Shown piece by piece: positions 1 to 9,369 of a stretch of 64,000 nt of DNA (the stretch's first letter is position 1; each line of letters starts with the position of its first letter). Origin of the DNA: Pseudonocardia sp. CNS-004 (GTDB lineage: Bacteria; Actinomycetota; Actinomycetes; Mycobacteriales; Pseudonocardiaceae); the NCBI GenBank assembly GCA_001942185.1, contig MKJV01000112.1, positions 1 to 64,000 on the forward strand, given 5' to 3'. A program made the translations under genes and the position numbers. The notes under the pieces are model-generated. The model worked only from the letters and a program-made list of their open reading frames with translations, did no database searches and was not told where the DNA came from.

Positions 1-1958
1 CGCGAGCCGGTCGAGCTCGGCCAGCCCCGCTTCGAGGTCCGGCGCGGCGTCGACCGAGGTCGTGAGTGGATACGAGTGCTGGCCAGCCCCGCTTCGAGGT
101 CCGGCGCGGCGTCGACCGAGGTCGTGAGTGGATACGAGTGCTGGAGCACTCGTATCCACTCACGGCTGGGGCTGGGCAGCATCTCGACGAGTGCTGTGCG
201 AAGCCGGTCCAGCTCGGCGTCGAGCCGCTTCACCTCGCCGCGGGTGCGCTCCCGGGTGGAGATCGCGGCGGACTCTTCGGCACGTGCCTCGTCGTGGGCG
301 CGCGAGGCGGCGGCCACCGCATCCTCGGCAGCCGTCAGGTCGTCGCCGGGGGCGGCGGGGCGGCGGCAGGGTGGCCACGGCCTGAGCGCACACCGGGCAC
401 GGCTCGCCCACGCCGAGCGCGGGCCGCCGCGCGGCGAAGGTCGGCGCGCAGCGCGAGCCGGTGCCGTTCCTGGGCGTGGTCGAGCCGGTGGCGCGCGTCC
501 GCGACGGCAGCCCCCGCCGCCTGTGCGGCCTGCTCCGCCGCCGCGCCTGCACCGCGGCGGTGCGGTGCTCGGCCTCGATGCGGTCGAGCTCGCGCCGGTC
601 GCGCAGCGCCTGCTCGAGCGCGACCGGGCGGGGGCGGCGGCGAGCGCGGCGCGGGCGCCGAGTCGGCGGTCTCGCGCCGTCAGCGCGGCTGCGGAGTCGG
701 CCAGCGCGGCGTCGGCGGCGGCACGGCGCTGTTGCAGGGCGTCCAGCCCGGCCGGCACGACGAGCGCACCGAGGGCGTCGCGCTCGGCGGCGAGCCTGCG
801 CACGGCATCCTGCCGCTCGGCCAGCAGCGCAGCCGCGGCCTCGCGTGCCGTGCGGGCCTCCTCCATGCCCGCGCGGGCGTCGACGGCGTCGTTCGCGGCG
901 GTGGTGTACGCCGCGGCGGCCTTCTCGTGCCGCTCGCGGGCACCGGGCAGCTCCGAGGTGATCGCGGCGAGCTCGGCGTGGTCGCGGCGCGCCTGCTCGA
1001 GCGGGCCACGGGCGGGGCGGCGGCGAGCCGCTCGCGGGCGGCTTCTGTCGGCGGCTCGGCGCGACCGGCCGTCCGCTCGGTCTGACGGGACCGCTCCTCG
1101 GTGGCGGTGCGGTGGCGGCCGTCCAGGTCGGCGAGGCCGTCCGGCACGGCGAGCGCGGCGAGCAGCGCCTGCTCGGTGCGCAGCTGCCCGACGCCCGCTT
1201 CGACCGACTCGAGCGCCGCCGTGGCGGCGGCGAGCTCCGGCACGGCCGTCGCGACCCGGTCGGCCAGCTCCGCCAGCTCGGCCACCCGCACCGCGGCCTG
1301 CTGCTCGGCCTCGTCGGTGGCGTCGGCGTACCCGGAGAGCTCTCCGGTGAGCACCTCGGCGCGCTGGCGCTGGGCGGCGGCCTCGCTGTTGGCCTCGCGC
1401 GCGATCACGTCGTAGACGCCGAGCCCGAGGATGCGCACCAGCTTCTCCTGGCGCTTGCGCGGCTCGGTGTGCAGGAACTCGGCGAACTCGCCCTGCGGCA
1501 GCACCACGCACGTGCAGAAGTCGCCGAACGGCAGCCCGAGCAGCTCCTCCACGGCCTTCGTGACGGGCCCGGCGCCGTCGGCGAGCGGCTCGCTCTCCTC
1601 GTCGGCGCCGCCGGTGCCGGACGGGTCACGCAGCCGCTCCAGCCGGGCGCCCGCACCGACACGCCGCCGCTGGCCGCGCGCCGCAGCTCCCGCGCGGCGA
1701 CGTACCGGGCGCCGCCGACGTCGAACACCAGCCGGACGGTGCCGCGGTTGACCGTGGGCGCGAGCGCGAGCGCCACCGTGCGGCTGTTGTCCCAGCGAGG
1801 CACCGACCCGTACAGCGCGAACGTGAGCGCGTCGATCACCGTGGACTTGCCGGCCCCGGTGGGCCCGACGAACGCGAAGTAGTCGCGCCGGTGAAGTCGA
1901 CGGTGGTGGGCTCGCGGAACGAGCCGAAGCCCGCCATCTCCAGCAGGACCGGACGCAT
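1..1958 (-). CDS. sbcC: Exonuclease subunit SbcC, N-terminal part, cut by window edge and frame-disrupted
   Basis: This is the ATPase subunit of the SbcCD nuclease, which opens hairpins and trims DNA ends. The start MRPVLLEMAGFGSF leads to a Walker A, GPTGAGKST, that is readable only if one base is restored near 1885. LPQGEFAEFLH and RILGLGVYDVI follow, then a long Ala/Glu/Arg-rich coiled coil. Further breaks lie near 1650 and 1015. About 650 of the usual roughly 1000 residues are inside the window, so the zinc hook and the C-terminal ATPase half lie outside it. The ATG overlaps the sbcD stop by one base (TGATG), so the pair is translationally coupled. The breaks look like base-call errors. 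The leftmost 164 bases carry an unusual palindrome and a tandem duplication, listed separately. Confidence 0.88.
19..142. repeat. Two exact 62-bp tandem repeats inside sbcC
   Basis: Positions 19-80 and 81-142 are identical, each beginning GGCCAGCCCCGCTTCG and ending GATACGAGTGCT. On the minus strand the unit encodes a plausible SbcC coiled-coil stretch (TSVDAAPDLEAG) plus half of the neighbouring palindrome. Because 62 is not a multiple of three, one copy disrupts the frame. It could be a real tandem duplication or an assembly artefact. Confidence 0.85.
123..164. repeat. Perfect 20-bp inverted repeat with 2-nt loop, 42 bp, in frame within sbcC
   Basis: The arm CGTGAGTGGATACGAGTGCT at 123-142 is exactly complementary to 145-164, leaving GG as the loop. 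The 42 bp equal 14 codons. The minus-strand frame stays open through it, giving REWIRVLQHSYPLT between ordinary SbcC sequence on both sides. It looks like a palindromic insertion in a coding region, possibly a repeated genomic element. Confidence 0.8.
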
Positions 1959-3115
1959 CAGCTCGCTCCCGTCACGCGGTCGTGGAGGCGGGCGAACAGC
2001 TGCTCGACCCGCGGGTCGGCGACGCCCCGGGTGCCGAGGTACTCCCGGAACAGCTCCGACGGCGCGCGCTCCGGCCCGGCGGCCGGGCGGGACGCGGCGA
2101 CGGGCGCGGCGAACTCGGGGTCGATCCGCACCTCGAGGGCGTTGGGGAGCAACGCCACCACCTCCTCGCGCAGCCCGGCGCGGGCCGGCTCGCGCACCCA
2201 GACGCGCAGGTAGTCCTCGCCCGCCTGCTCGGCGAGCGCCGCCAGCTCGGCAACGGTGCCGCGGACCGTGCGCAGCCTGCGCCCCGTGGTGATCGGGATG
2301 TCGGTGACCTGCGCGGGCGTGCCGGGCGACGCCTCGACGAGGCAGACGACGGGCGTGTTGTCCTGCTCGCCGAAGTCGATGGCCAGCGGCGCGCCGCAGT
2401 AGTGCACCGGGCACGGGGCGTCGATGCGCTGGCGGCGGTGCAGGTGGCCGAGTGCGACGTAGTGCGACTCGACCGGGAAGATCGTGGCGGGCACCGCGTA
2501 CTCGAAGATCGACTGCGCGGCCCGCTCCCCGCCGCCGAAGACGCCGTTGAGCACGGTGAGGTGGGCCATCACCAGGTTGACCGTGTCGTCGCGGAACCCG
2601 GCGGTGAGCGTGTCGAGGATGTCGCGCAGCTGCTGGTCGTACGCGCCGGTGTTCTCCGCGGGCGTGTTGGCCACCAGCTCGGCGGCGCGCACGGCGTAGC
2701 GCTGGGACAGGAACGGCAGCACGGCGAGGGTGGCCCGCTCCCCGGTGGACTTCGCCGTGAGCTCCACGACGCCGCCGCGGGCGGCCGTGCGGACGGTGCC
2801 CACCAGCGTGATCCCGGCGGCGTCCGCGAGGGGCCGGTAGGCGTCGATCGCCGCGGGGTGGTCGTGGTTGCCGGCGATCGCGACGACCTCGGCGCCGTCG
2901 CGGGCGAGCCCCATCAGGGTGCGGACCACCAGCTGCTGGGCCTGCGCGGAGGGCGCCGCGGTGTCGTAGAGGTCGCCGGCCACGAGCACCGCGTCGACCT
3001 CGTGCTCCCGCGCGGTCCCGACGATCTCGCGAAGCACCTGCTCCTGCTCCTCGAGCCGGGAGCGACCCTTGAGCGTCTTGCCGACGTGCCAGTCGGACGT
3101 GTGCAGCAGTCGCAT
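1958..3115 (-). CDS. sbcD: Exonuclease subunit SbcD
   Basis: This is the calcineurin-like metallo-phosphoesterase subunit of SbcCD, the nuclease that acts with the SbcC ATPase on hairpins and DNA ends. The 385-residue frame is intact. The metal-binding motifs are in order: DWHVGK near residue 8, GDLYD near 47, GNHDHP near 82 and GHLHRRQ near 228. The length is normal for the family. It lies upstream of sbcC, and its stop overlaps the sbcC start by one base, which is the usual sbcDC operon arrangement. The 100 bases before the next gene hold no obvious gene. Confidence 0.96.
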   Translation of the reverse strand: MRLLHTSDWHVGKTLKGRSRLEEQEQVLREIVGTAREHEVDAVLVAGDLYDTAAPSAQAQQLVVRTLMGLARDGAEVVAIAGNHDHPAAIDAYRPLADAAGITLVGTVRTAARGGVVELTAKSTGERATLAVLPFLSQRYAVRAAELVANTPAENTGAYDQQLRDILDTLTAGFRDDTVNLVMAHLTVLNGVFGGGERAAQSIFEYAVPATIFPVESHYVALGHLHRRQRIDAPCPVHYCGAPLAIDFGEQDNTPVVCLVEASPGTPAQVTDIPITTGRRLRTVRGTVAELAALAEQAGEDYLRVWVREPARAGLREEVVALLPNALEVRIDPEFAAPVAASRPAAGPERAPSELFREYLGTRGVADPRVEQLFARLHDRVTGAS

Positions 3116-3215
3116 CGGGCGGATCGTAAGGGTGGATCCCGGCGGGTCCGGGGACGCGCGCCGGTGCGTCAGCCGAACAGACGTTCGCGTGAGCCCAGTG
3201 GTCCCCGCCGGCGAC

Positions 3216-5510
3216 TCACGCCCTCCTGCGGCGGCGGAGCCTGCCGACGACCGCGTCCATCGCGCGGTCCAGCTCCGAGCCGAACGGGTTGTCGCCGACG
3301 AGGTAGGTCCAGGTGGCGGTCGGGCGTTTCAGGCCGATGGCGCCGAGGTCGGCGCCGTCCGCGGTGACCGTCGCGGCCAGGAAGGTCTCGGCGGCGCGGT
3401 CGTCCACCTGGGCCAGCGCCTCCTCGAAGATCCTGATCGCCTCCCCGTTGTAGGCGTCCAGCGGGTTCTCCTTCCCCAGCGCCCGCAGGTGGATGCCCTC
3501 CCGCAGATCACCCAGGTACGCCAGGTGATCGACCCACATGCGGTCCAGGTGGTACAGCACGATCTGGCGGCACACCCCGGTCAGCGTCGCCTCGCCCACC
3601 GTCCCTGCGAGCTCCGCGTAGCGGTCCCGGCACGACGCCGCGAGTCCCTTCGCCGCCGCGTCGGTGCGCAGCACGGCGTCGCGGCGTTCCAGCACCGCGG
3701 ACCGCTGCCCCTCCAGCACCCGGTTGTACGTGAACGTGGTGCGGTGGATCTCCTGGTGCACACCCTCCGCCACGCGCTGCGCATGCGCGACGACGTGCGC
3801 CGCGACCGGCGGATCCGGGTCCTGGACGTTCCGCGTGACCAGCTCGTCCTCCAGGCTGGCGAACAGCACCGAACCTCCCGGGTCGCCCTGCCGCCCCGCG
3901 CGGCCGCGCAGCTGGGCGTCCAGCCTGCTGCTCGAGTGCCGCCTCGTCGCGACGACGTACAGGCCGCCGAGCCCGGCGACTCGGTCTCGGTCCGCACCGT
4001 CGCGGCCACCCAGCTTGATGTCGGTGCCGCGGCCCGCCATCTGCGTGGAGACCGTGATCGCGCCGTACGTGCCGGCGTCCGCGATCACGTCGGCCTCCTC
4101 GGCGTCGTTCTTCGCGTTCAGCACCACGCAGCCCAGCCCCGCGCGGTCGAGCAGGCGGGCGATGCGCTCGGACTCGGCCACGCTGTCGGTGCCGACGAGG
4201 ACGGGCCGGCCGGTCCCGTGCACCTCGGCGATCGTCGCGACGATCGCCTCCTCCTTGTCGGCGAGCGTGGCGTGAATGCGGTCCTCCTCGTCCAGCCGGA
4301 CACAGGGGACGTTCGGCGGGACGACGGCGACGTCGAGGTCGTAGAACTCCTTCAGCTGCTCGCCCACGGCGACAGCGGTGCCGGTCATGCCGCACACCGT
4401 CGGGTACCGCCGCAGCAGCGCCCGCACGGTGATGGTGTCGAGCACCTCGCCGCTCTCGCTGGTGTCGAGCCCCTCCTTGGTCTCGACCGCCGCCTGCAGG
4501 CCGTCGGGCCAGCGCTGGAGGATCGCGATCCGCCCCCGGGACTCGGCGACGAGCTGCACCTTGCCGTCACGGACGACGTAGTCGACGTCCCTGCGCACGA
4601 GCACGTGGGCGTGCAGCGCGGTGTTCGCGGCGGCGAGCAGTGGGAACCGGTCCGCTGCGAACAGGTCGTCGATGCCGAGCGCCCCCTCCACCTCCGCGAT
4701 GCCCGCGGGCGTGAATGCGACGTTGCGGCCCTCGTCGTCGACCTCGTAGTGCTCACCGCTGCGCATCGCGCGCACGGCGGCGGCGAGCACCACGTTCCCT
4801 TCTCCGCGCGCGGTGGCGCCCGCGAGCACGAGCGGCACGCGGGCCTCGTCGATCAGCACCGCGTCGGCCTCGTCGACGATCGCGACGGCAGGCGGCGGGA
4901 CGACCACGTCGTCGGCCGACACCACCAGCCGGTCACGCAGGACGTCGAACCCGACCTCGGTGACCGGAACGTAGGTGACCTCCGCCCGGTACGCCTCGCG
5001 CCGCTCGTCCCCGGTCGAGGTCTGGCCGATCGCGGCGACTCCGACGCCGAGCAGCTCGAACACGGGACGCATCCACGCGGCGTCGCGCCCGGCGAGGTAG
5101 TCGTTGACGGACATGACGTGAACCTGGTGGCCGCGCATCGCGTGACCGGCCGCGGCGAGGGCGCCGGTGAGCGTCTTGCCCTCGCCGGTCGCCATCTCGA
5201 CGACCCGGCCGGCGAGGAGCTGCACGGTGCCGAGGAGCTGCACGTCGTAGGGCCGCTCGCCGAGCGCCCGCCACGCCGCCTCCCTGCCGAGCGCGCACAG
5301 CTCGACCAGCCAGTCGTCGCTCGCGGGGTCGTCACGGCTGCGCAGGGCGCCCGCCCGCGCGGTGAGCTCGGTGTCGGTGAGCGCGCGGAGTGCGTCCTCC
5401 CGGTCACCGATCCTCGGCAGCAACGCCTCGGACGCTGCCAGGTCGATGCTCCCCGGCTTCTGGAGGAACCGACGTACCCGATCCGCGACGCCACGTCGCC
5501 AACTGCCCAC
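3216..5510 (-). CDS. secA2: Accessory Sec translocase ATPase SecA2
   Basis: This is a SecA-type motor ATPase. It shows Walker A MATGEGKT near residue 106, a DEAD-type IVDEADAVLIDEAR near 210, the preprotein region that follows, and helicase motifs STQMAGRGTDI and QLRGRAGRQGDPG. At 764 residues it is shorter than housekeeping SecA (about 900) and lacks a C-terminal zinc-binding tail, which is typical of actinobacterial SecA2. SecA2 exports a small set of proteins alongside the main Sec motor. The start is GTG at 5510; a nearby ATG at 5517 is out of frame. No SecY2 or accessory export gene is adjacent, so the clients cannot be inferred. Confidence 0.92.
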   Translation of the reverse strand: MGSWRRGVADRVRRFLQKPGSIDLAASEALLPRIGDREDALRALTDTELTARAGALRSRDDPASDDWLVELCALGREAAWRALGERPYDVQLLGTVQLLAGRVVEMATGEGKTLTGALAAAGHAMRGHQVHVMSVNDYLAGRDAAWMRPVFELLGVGVAAIGQTSTGDERREAYRAEVTYVPVTEVGFDVLRDRLVVSADDVVVPPPAVAIVDEADAVLIDEARVPLVLAGATARGEGNVVLAAAVRAMRSGEHYEVDDEGRNVAFTPAGIAEVEGALGIDDLFAADRFPLLAAANTALHAHVLVRRDVDYVVRDGKVQLVAESRGRIAILQRWPDGLQAAVETKEGLDTSESGEVLDTITVRALLRRYPTVCGMTGTAVAVGEQLKEFYDLDVAVVPPNVPCVRLDEEDRIHATLADKEEAIVATIAEVHGTGRPVLVGTDSVAESERIARLLDRAGLGCVVLNAKNDAEEADVIADAGTYGAITVSTQMAGRGTDIKLGGRDGADRDRVAGLGGLYVVATRRHSSSRLDAQLRGRAGRQGDPGGSVLFASLEDELVTRNVQDPDPPVAAHVVAHAQRVAEGVHQEIHRTTFTYNRVLEGQRSAVLERRDAVLRTDAAAKGLAASCRDRYAELAGTVGEATLTGVCRQIVLYHLDRMWVDHLAYLGDLREGIHLRALGKENPLDAYNGEAIRIFEEALAQVDDRAAETFLAATVTADGADLGAIGLKRPTATWTYLVGDNPFGSELDRAMDAVVGRLRRRRRA

Positions 5511-5546
5511 ACGCCATCAACTGCTCGGCGGGTGCCCGGGGTTCCG

Positions 5547-6963
5547 CTAATCCGGGGAGTTCGGGCCACCCAGCCGGTAGGGCGTCGTCACGCCCTCGTA
5601 CATCAGGTGCGCCAGCAGGCCCTCCACGGCGTGCGGCAGGTTGTGGCAGTGGTCGGTCCACACGCCGGGGTTGTCGGCCACGAACACGATCTCGTAGGTC
5701 TCGCCGTCACCGACCTGCAGGGAGTCGAACCACCACGGGCTCCCGGTGGCCGGTACGCCGTCCCGGGAGAGGACGACGGCGTGGTGGCCGTGCAGGTGCA
5801 TGGGATGGCCCTCGCCGCTGCGGTTCTCCACCCGCATCCGCACGACGTCGCCCTCCGCCACCATGTACATCGGGACGTCCGGGTACAGGTGCCCGTTGAT
5901 CGTCCACCACATGCCGGGGACGCCGCGGAGGAACCCGGGGCTGCGGCCGATCACGTAGTCGAACGACCGGGTCGCGACGGCCGGGTCGAAGCCCAGCGGT
6001 GCGGGGGTGCCGTAGCCGAGCGGGTCGAGCGTGGCGGCCGGTCGCGGCGCCGGCGGCGGCACCTGCGCCCCGACCAGCACGGCCGCGCCGCCCAGCTCCA
6101 CCCGTGCCGGCGCCACGACCTCCAGGTCGGCGCGGGCCCCGCCGGTGACCTCGACCGCGACGTCGCGCACCTCGCCGGGCTCGTGCACCTCGCTGCCGTC
6201 CACGGCGACCAGCCGGAACGGCGCCGCCGGGACCCACACCGACATCGGCGCGTTGTCGGTGTTCACCACCCGCACGCGCACCCGCTCGCCCGGCGCGGCG
6301 TCCACGGTCGTCTCCCCGGCCCGCCCGTTCACGGTGCGCGTCCCGTCGCGGAGGTGGACGAGGGCGAGCGCGTCGGTGACCCCGCCGACCCCACCCGGCG
6401 GGGTCACGACCAGCGCGCCCAGGAGCCCCCCGCTGCACCTGCACGTGCGAGATCTGGTGGGAGTGGTACCAGAACGTGCCGGCCTGGTTCGCCCGGAACC
6501 GGTAGGTGAACGAGCCACCGACCGGCACCGCGTCCTGCGTGACCCCGGCGACGCCGTCGTCGGCGTTGGGTACGTCGAGGCCGTGCCAGTGCAGGGTGGT
6601 GCCGTCCCGCACCGACTCGTTGACCAGCAGCACCTCCACCAGCTGGCCGAGCTCCGCCCGGACGACCGGCCCCGGCGAGGTGCCGTTCACCGTGTACCCC
6701 GCCGCCTCCTCGCGCACCACGAGTTCCACCCGGACGTCGACGGGCCCGGGCGACGGCTCGGTCAGCGTGGCCACGCTGCGCCCGCCGGCCGCGCTGCCGT
6801 GGCCGTGGTGCCCGCCCGTCCCCCGCCCGTCGTCGACGATCCCCATGTCCGTCACCGAGTAGCTGTCGGGAAGCAGGCTCGCCTGCCACATCCAGGCGAG
6901 CGGGGCGAGCACGACGACCGTGGCGGCGGCGGCCACGAGCAGGCGCCGACGCTCGCGCGCCAC
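5547..6963 (-). CDS. Multicopper oxidase, membrane-anchored, single frame break
   Basis: This copper enzyme oxidises a substrate and reduces oxygen to water, acting outside the membrane. The N-terminus has one membrane segment (LLVAAAATVVVLAPLAW), followed by a His/Gly-rich linker. All four copper motifs are visible: LHWHG, FWYHSH, HPMHLHGHH and DHCHNLPHAVEG. The frame breaks near 6426 in a run of six C; five restores a continuous protein of about 470 residues between VQVQRG and LLGALVV. The GTG start lies just after the stop of a small membrane protein, so the two are probably co-transcribed. The substrate is unknown; copper tolerance or a laccase-like role is possible. Confidence 0.88.
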
Positions 6964-6966
6964 GGC

Positions 6967-7436
6967 CTACGCGACGCCGGCGGTGCCGCGCGCCGGTGCG
7001 CTCTCCGGTCCGATCGGGGAGGCCTCGGCCCGGCGGGCCGCGACCACGGCCACCGTGAACAGGACGAGCGCGACGGCCCCGTGCACCAGCCCGAGTACGG
7101 GCGCGCCACGGCCGAAGATCCCGAGCAGCACCTGGACCACGACCGTCACCAGCACGATCCCCGCCCACAGGACCCCGCCGGGACCTTCGCGAAGAACGAG
7201 ACGACGAGCAGGAGCAGCGCGAGCAGCGGGATGATCATCTGACCGTTGATGCCGTGGACCATGAACCCGGCGACGCCGGTGAACTCGGTCGTCTCGCTCT
7301 CCATCGCGGCGGCGTCGAGCACGCCACCCTCCATGATCCACTTTCCGAGCCCGGTGAGGGCGAACGCGATCGCCGCTGCCTGGACGACGACCTCGAGCGC
7401 GATCAGGTAGGCGAGCGCCCGGTACGCAGCCTTCAT
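6967..7436 (-). CDS. Small four-helix membrane protein (DUF6220-like), one frame break
   Basis: About 155 residues with four hydrophobic segments: ALAYLIALEVVVQAAAIAFAL, the MIIPLLALLLLVVSFF region, LWAGIVLVTVVVQVLL and LVHGAVALVLFTVAVVA. The start at 7436 is chosen because GGGAGGA lies six bases upstream of this ATG. One G is missing near 7182 (GGGG for GGGGG), which splits the frame in the third helix. It precedes the multicopper oxidase directly, with no gap, and may be its membrane or electron-transfer partner. The resemblance to DUF6220 is from memory of the helix layout, and the function is unknown. Confidence 0.7.
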
Positions 7437-7517
7437 GGCGGTTCCTCCCGCCGCAGGGATGATGGCAGCAACTCGCGGGCGGACCCGCAACCGTTACCGT
7501 TGGCGAGCCGGTACCCG

Positions 7518-8763
7518 TCAGATGTCGTGGCCGCGCCGGACGAGCATCAGGACGGCCACGTCGTCGTCCGTCGGGTCCGCGCCCAGCATCTCGAACATGA
7601 CCGTCCCGCAGACCGCCTCGGCCGGCCCGGGCCGGACGGCGGAGCACAGCCGGTGGAACCCGTCGTCCAGGTCTGCGTCACGCCGCTCGACGAGGCCATC
7701 GGTGTAGAGGAGCAGGCCGTCACCGGGCGCAAGTAGCAGCTTCGTCGAACGCCGGGGCCGGACGACGGCGATGCCCACCGGCAGGTCGGCGGGCAGGTCC
7801 ACCAGCTCGGACGGACCGTCGCACGCGACCGCGACGGGCGGTGGGTGGCCTGCACAGGACAGGACCAGCTCCCCTCGGTCGGCGGACACGACCGCGCACA
7901 GCACGGTGGCCATCACACCGGGCTCGAAGTGCCGGACGTGCGCGTCGAGGCGTTGGAGCAGGTCGGAGGGGTCGTCGGTCTGCAGGGCGTGGGCGCGCAG
8001 GGCGGTGCGCAGCCGTCCCATCGCGACGGCGGCACCGATGCCGCGGCCCGCCACGTCCCCGACCACGACGATGACGTTCCCCGAGGGAACGTCGAACACG
8101 TCGTACCAGTCGCCGCCGACATCGCCCCCGCCGCCGGGCGCGTACCGGGCGGCGAACTCCAGGCCCGGCACGTCCGGGAGCGTCGCGGGCAGGAGGCTGC
8201 GCTGCAGCGCGCGCGCCGCGGCGCGTGACACCTGGATCTGCCGCGTCTGGGTGGCGAGCGCCACCCGCTCCCCCGCGAGCCCGAGCAGGTCGGCCTCCTC
8301 CCGGGTGAACGTGCGGGGGGTGAGGCTCCCGACGTGCAGCACGCCGATCACCTCGCCCCCGGACAGCAGCGGGACGCCGAGCAGGGATCGGACCCCCTTC
8401 TCGCGCAGGATCGGGTTGAGGACGTTCGAGTGGTCGACGTGTTCCAGGATCACCGGCTCCCTGAGCTGGGCGATCCGGCCTGCGAAGCCCTTGCCGAGCG
8501 GGATCCGGACGCCTGCCGTACCTCTTCCTCGAGCCCGGGGCCGCCGTCGCCACGAGGAACCGGCCCGACGTGTCCAGCAGCAGCACGGCGGCCGTGTCGA
8601 CGAGCAGGAGCTCGCGCACGCGGTCGAGCAGCTCCACGAGCATCTCCTCGACCCCGAGATGGCCGAGTGCGGCGTCGGTGACCGACTCGATACGACGAAG
8701 TCGCTCGGTCGAGGGGGTGGGGAACGGCTGCCGCCGGTGCGGATTAGGCACCTGTACAGCCAC
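7518..8763 (-). CDS. GAF domain-containing SpoIIE-type protein phosphatase
   Basis: This PP2C-family Ser/Thr phosphatase usually acts on anti-sigma-factor antagonists. The N-terminal half is a GAF sensor domain (roughly residues 20-170, with GKGFAGRIAQLREPVI and SLLGVPLLSGGEVIGVL). The C-terminal half is the SpoIIE domain, with the metal-binding GGDWYDVF near 250, VVGDVAGRGIGAA, SCAGHPPP and LLLYTDGLVERR. A missing G near 8534 splits the GAF part, so only the C-terminal frame is long. Both GTG codons near 8750-8763 lack a good ribosome site, so the exact start is uncertain. No anti-sigma factor lies next to it. Confidence 0.85.
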
Positions 8764-8836
8764 TCGCGCCAGGCCGCCGACGTCAAGCCCCGAACGGGTC
8801 TGTTCAACCCGGCCGGGCAGGAGTAAAAGCGTCGCC

Positions 8837-9211
8837 ATGCGCAGTGTCGTGCACTTCGAGATCCCCGCCGATGACGTCGCACGGGCGAAGGAGTTCTACC
8901 GGTCGGTCTTCGACTGGCAGGTGCAGGACATGCCGGACATGGACTACACCATCGTCCGGACGACCGAGGTGGACGAGAACCAGATGCCCACCACCGCCGG
9001 GGCGATCAACGGCGGGCTCATGCGCCGCAACCAGGACACGCCGGCGCCGGTGCTCACCGTCGACGTCGAGTCGATCGACCAGGCGCTCAAGCACGTCCAG
9101 GCCGCGGGCGGGCGGGTCGTCCGGGAGCGGACCGAGATCCCCGGGATGGGGGCGTACGCCTACTTCACCGACCCCGAGGGCAACACCCTCGGTCTGTGGG
9201 AGAACGCCTGA
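8837..9211 (+). CDS. VOC-family (glyoxalase/bleomycin-resistance fold) protein
   Basis: This 124-residue protein has the VOC pattern: an N-terminal VHFEIPADDVARAKEFYRSV motif, a central repeat beginning VLTVDVESIDQALKHV, and the C-terminal FTDPEGNTLGLWE metal/substrate edge. Members bind a metal and act as lyases, dioxygenases or drug-binding proteins. The substrate cannot be told from sequence. The first ATG after the upstream spacer matches the conserved N-terminus. It faces away from the SpoIIE phosphatase gene and stands alone. Confidence 0.88.
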   Translation: MRSVVHFEIPADDVARAKEFYRSVFDWQVQDMPDMDYTIVRTTEVDENQMPTTAGAINGGLMRRNQDTPAPVLTVDVESIDQALKHVQAAGGRVVRERTEIPGMGAYAYFTDPEGNTLGLWENA

Positions 9212-9267
9212 CACCACGGGCCCGGCCGCCCATGATCGGTCCGAGATCGGCCTGACGGCCCGCCGCG

Positions 9268-9324
9268 GGGCGCACAGCCACATCTCGGATCGAGACGATC
9301 GTTCCGAGAGCTGGGCGTGCGCCC
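9268..9324. terminator. Nested stem-loop between convergent genes
   Basis: GGGCGCAC (9268-9275) pairs with GTGCGCCC (9317-9324). Inside this, CTCGGA (9284-9289) pairs with TCCGAG (9303-9308). It sits between the 3' ends of the VOC gene and the HerA-like gene, where a bidirectional terminator is expected. No U-run is seen, as is usual in high-GC actinomycetes. Confidence 0.45.
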
Positions 9325-9369
9325 TTCGCGGGGCCGCTCGGGCGCACCTCGCCATGATCACGGCCGCCG

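Noticed and set aside
3069-6509. Open plus-strand frame of 1146 codons opposite secA2 and the multicopper oxidase
   Set aside because: It is the complement of two well-supported genes, has Arg/His/Val-rich composition typical of antisense frames in high-GC DNA, and shows no domain.
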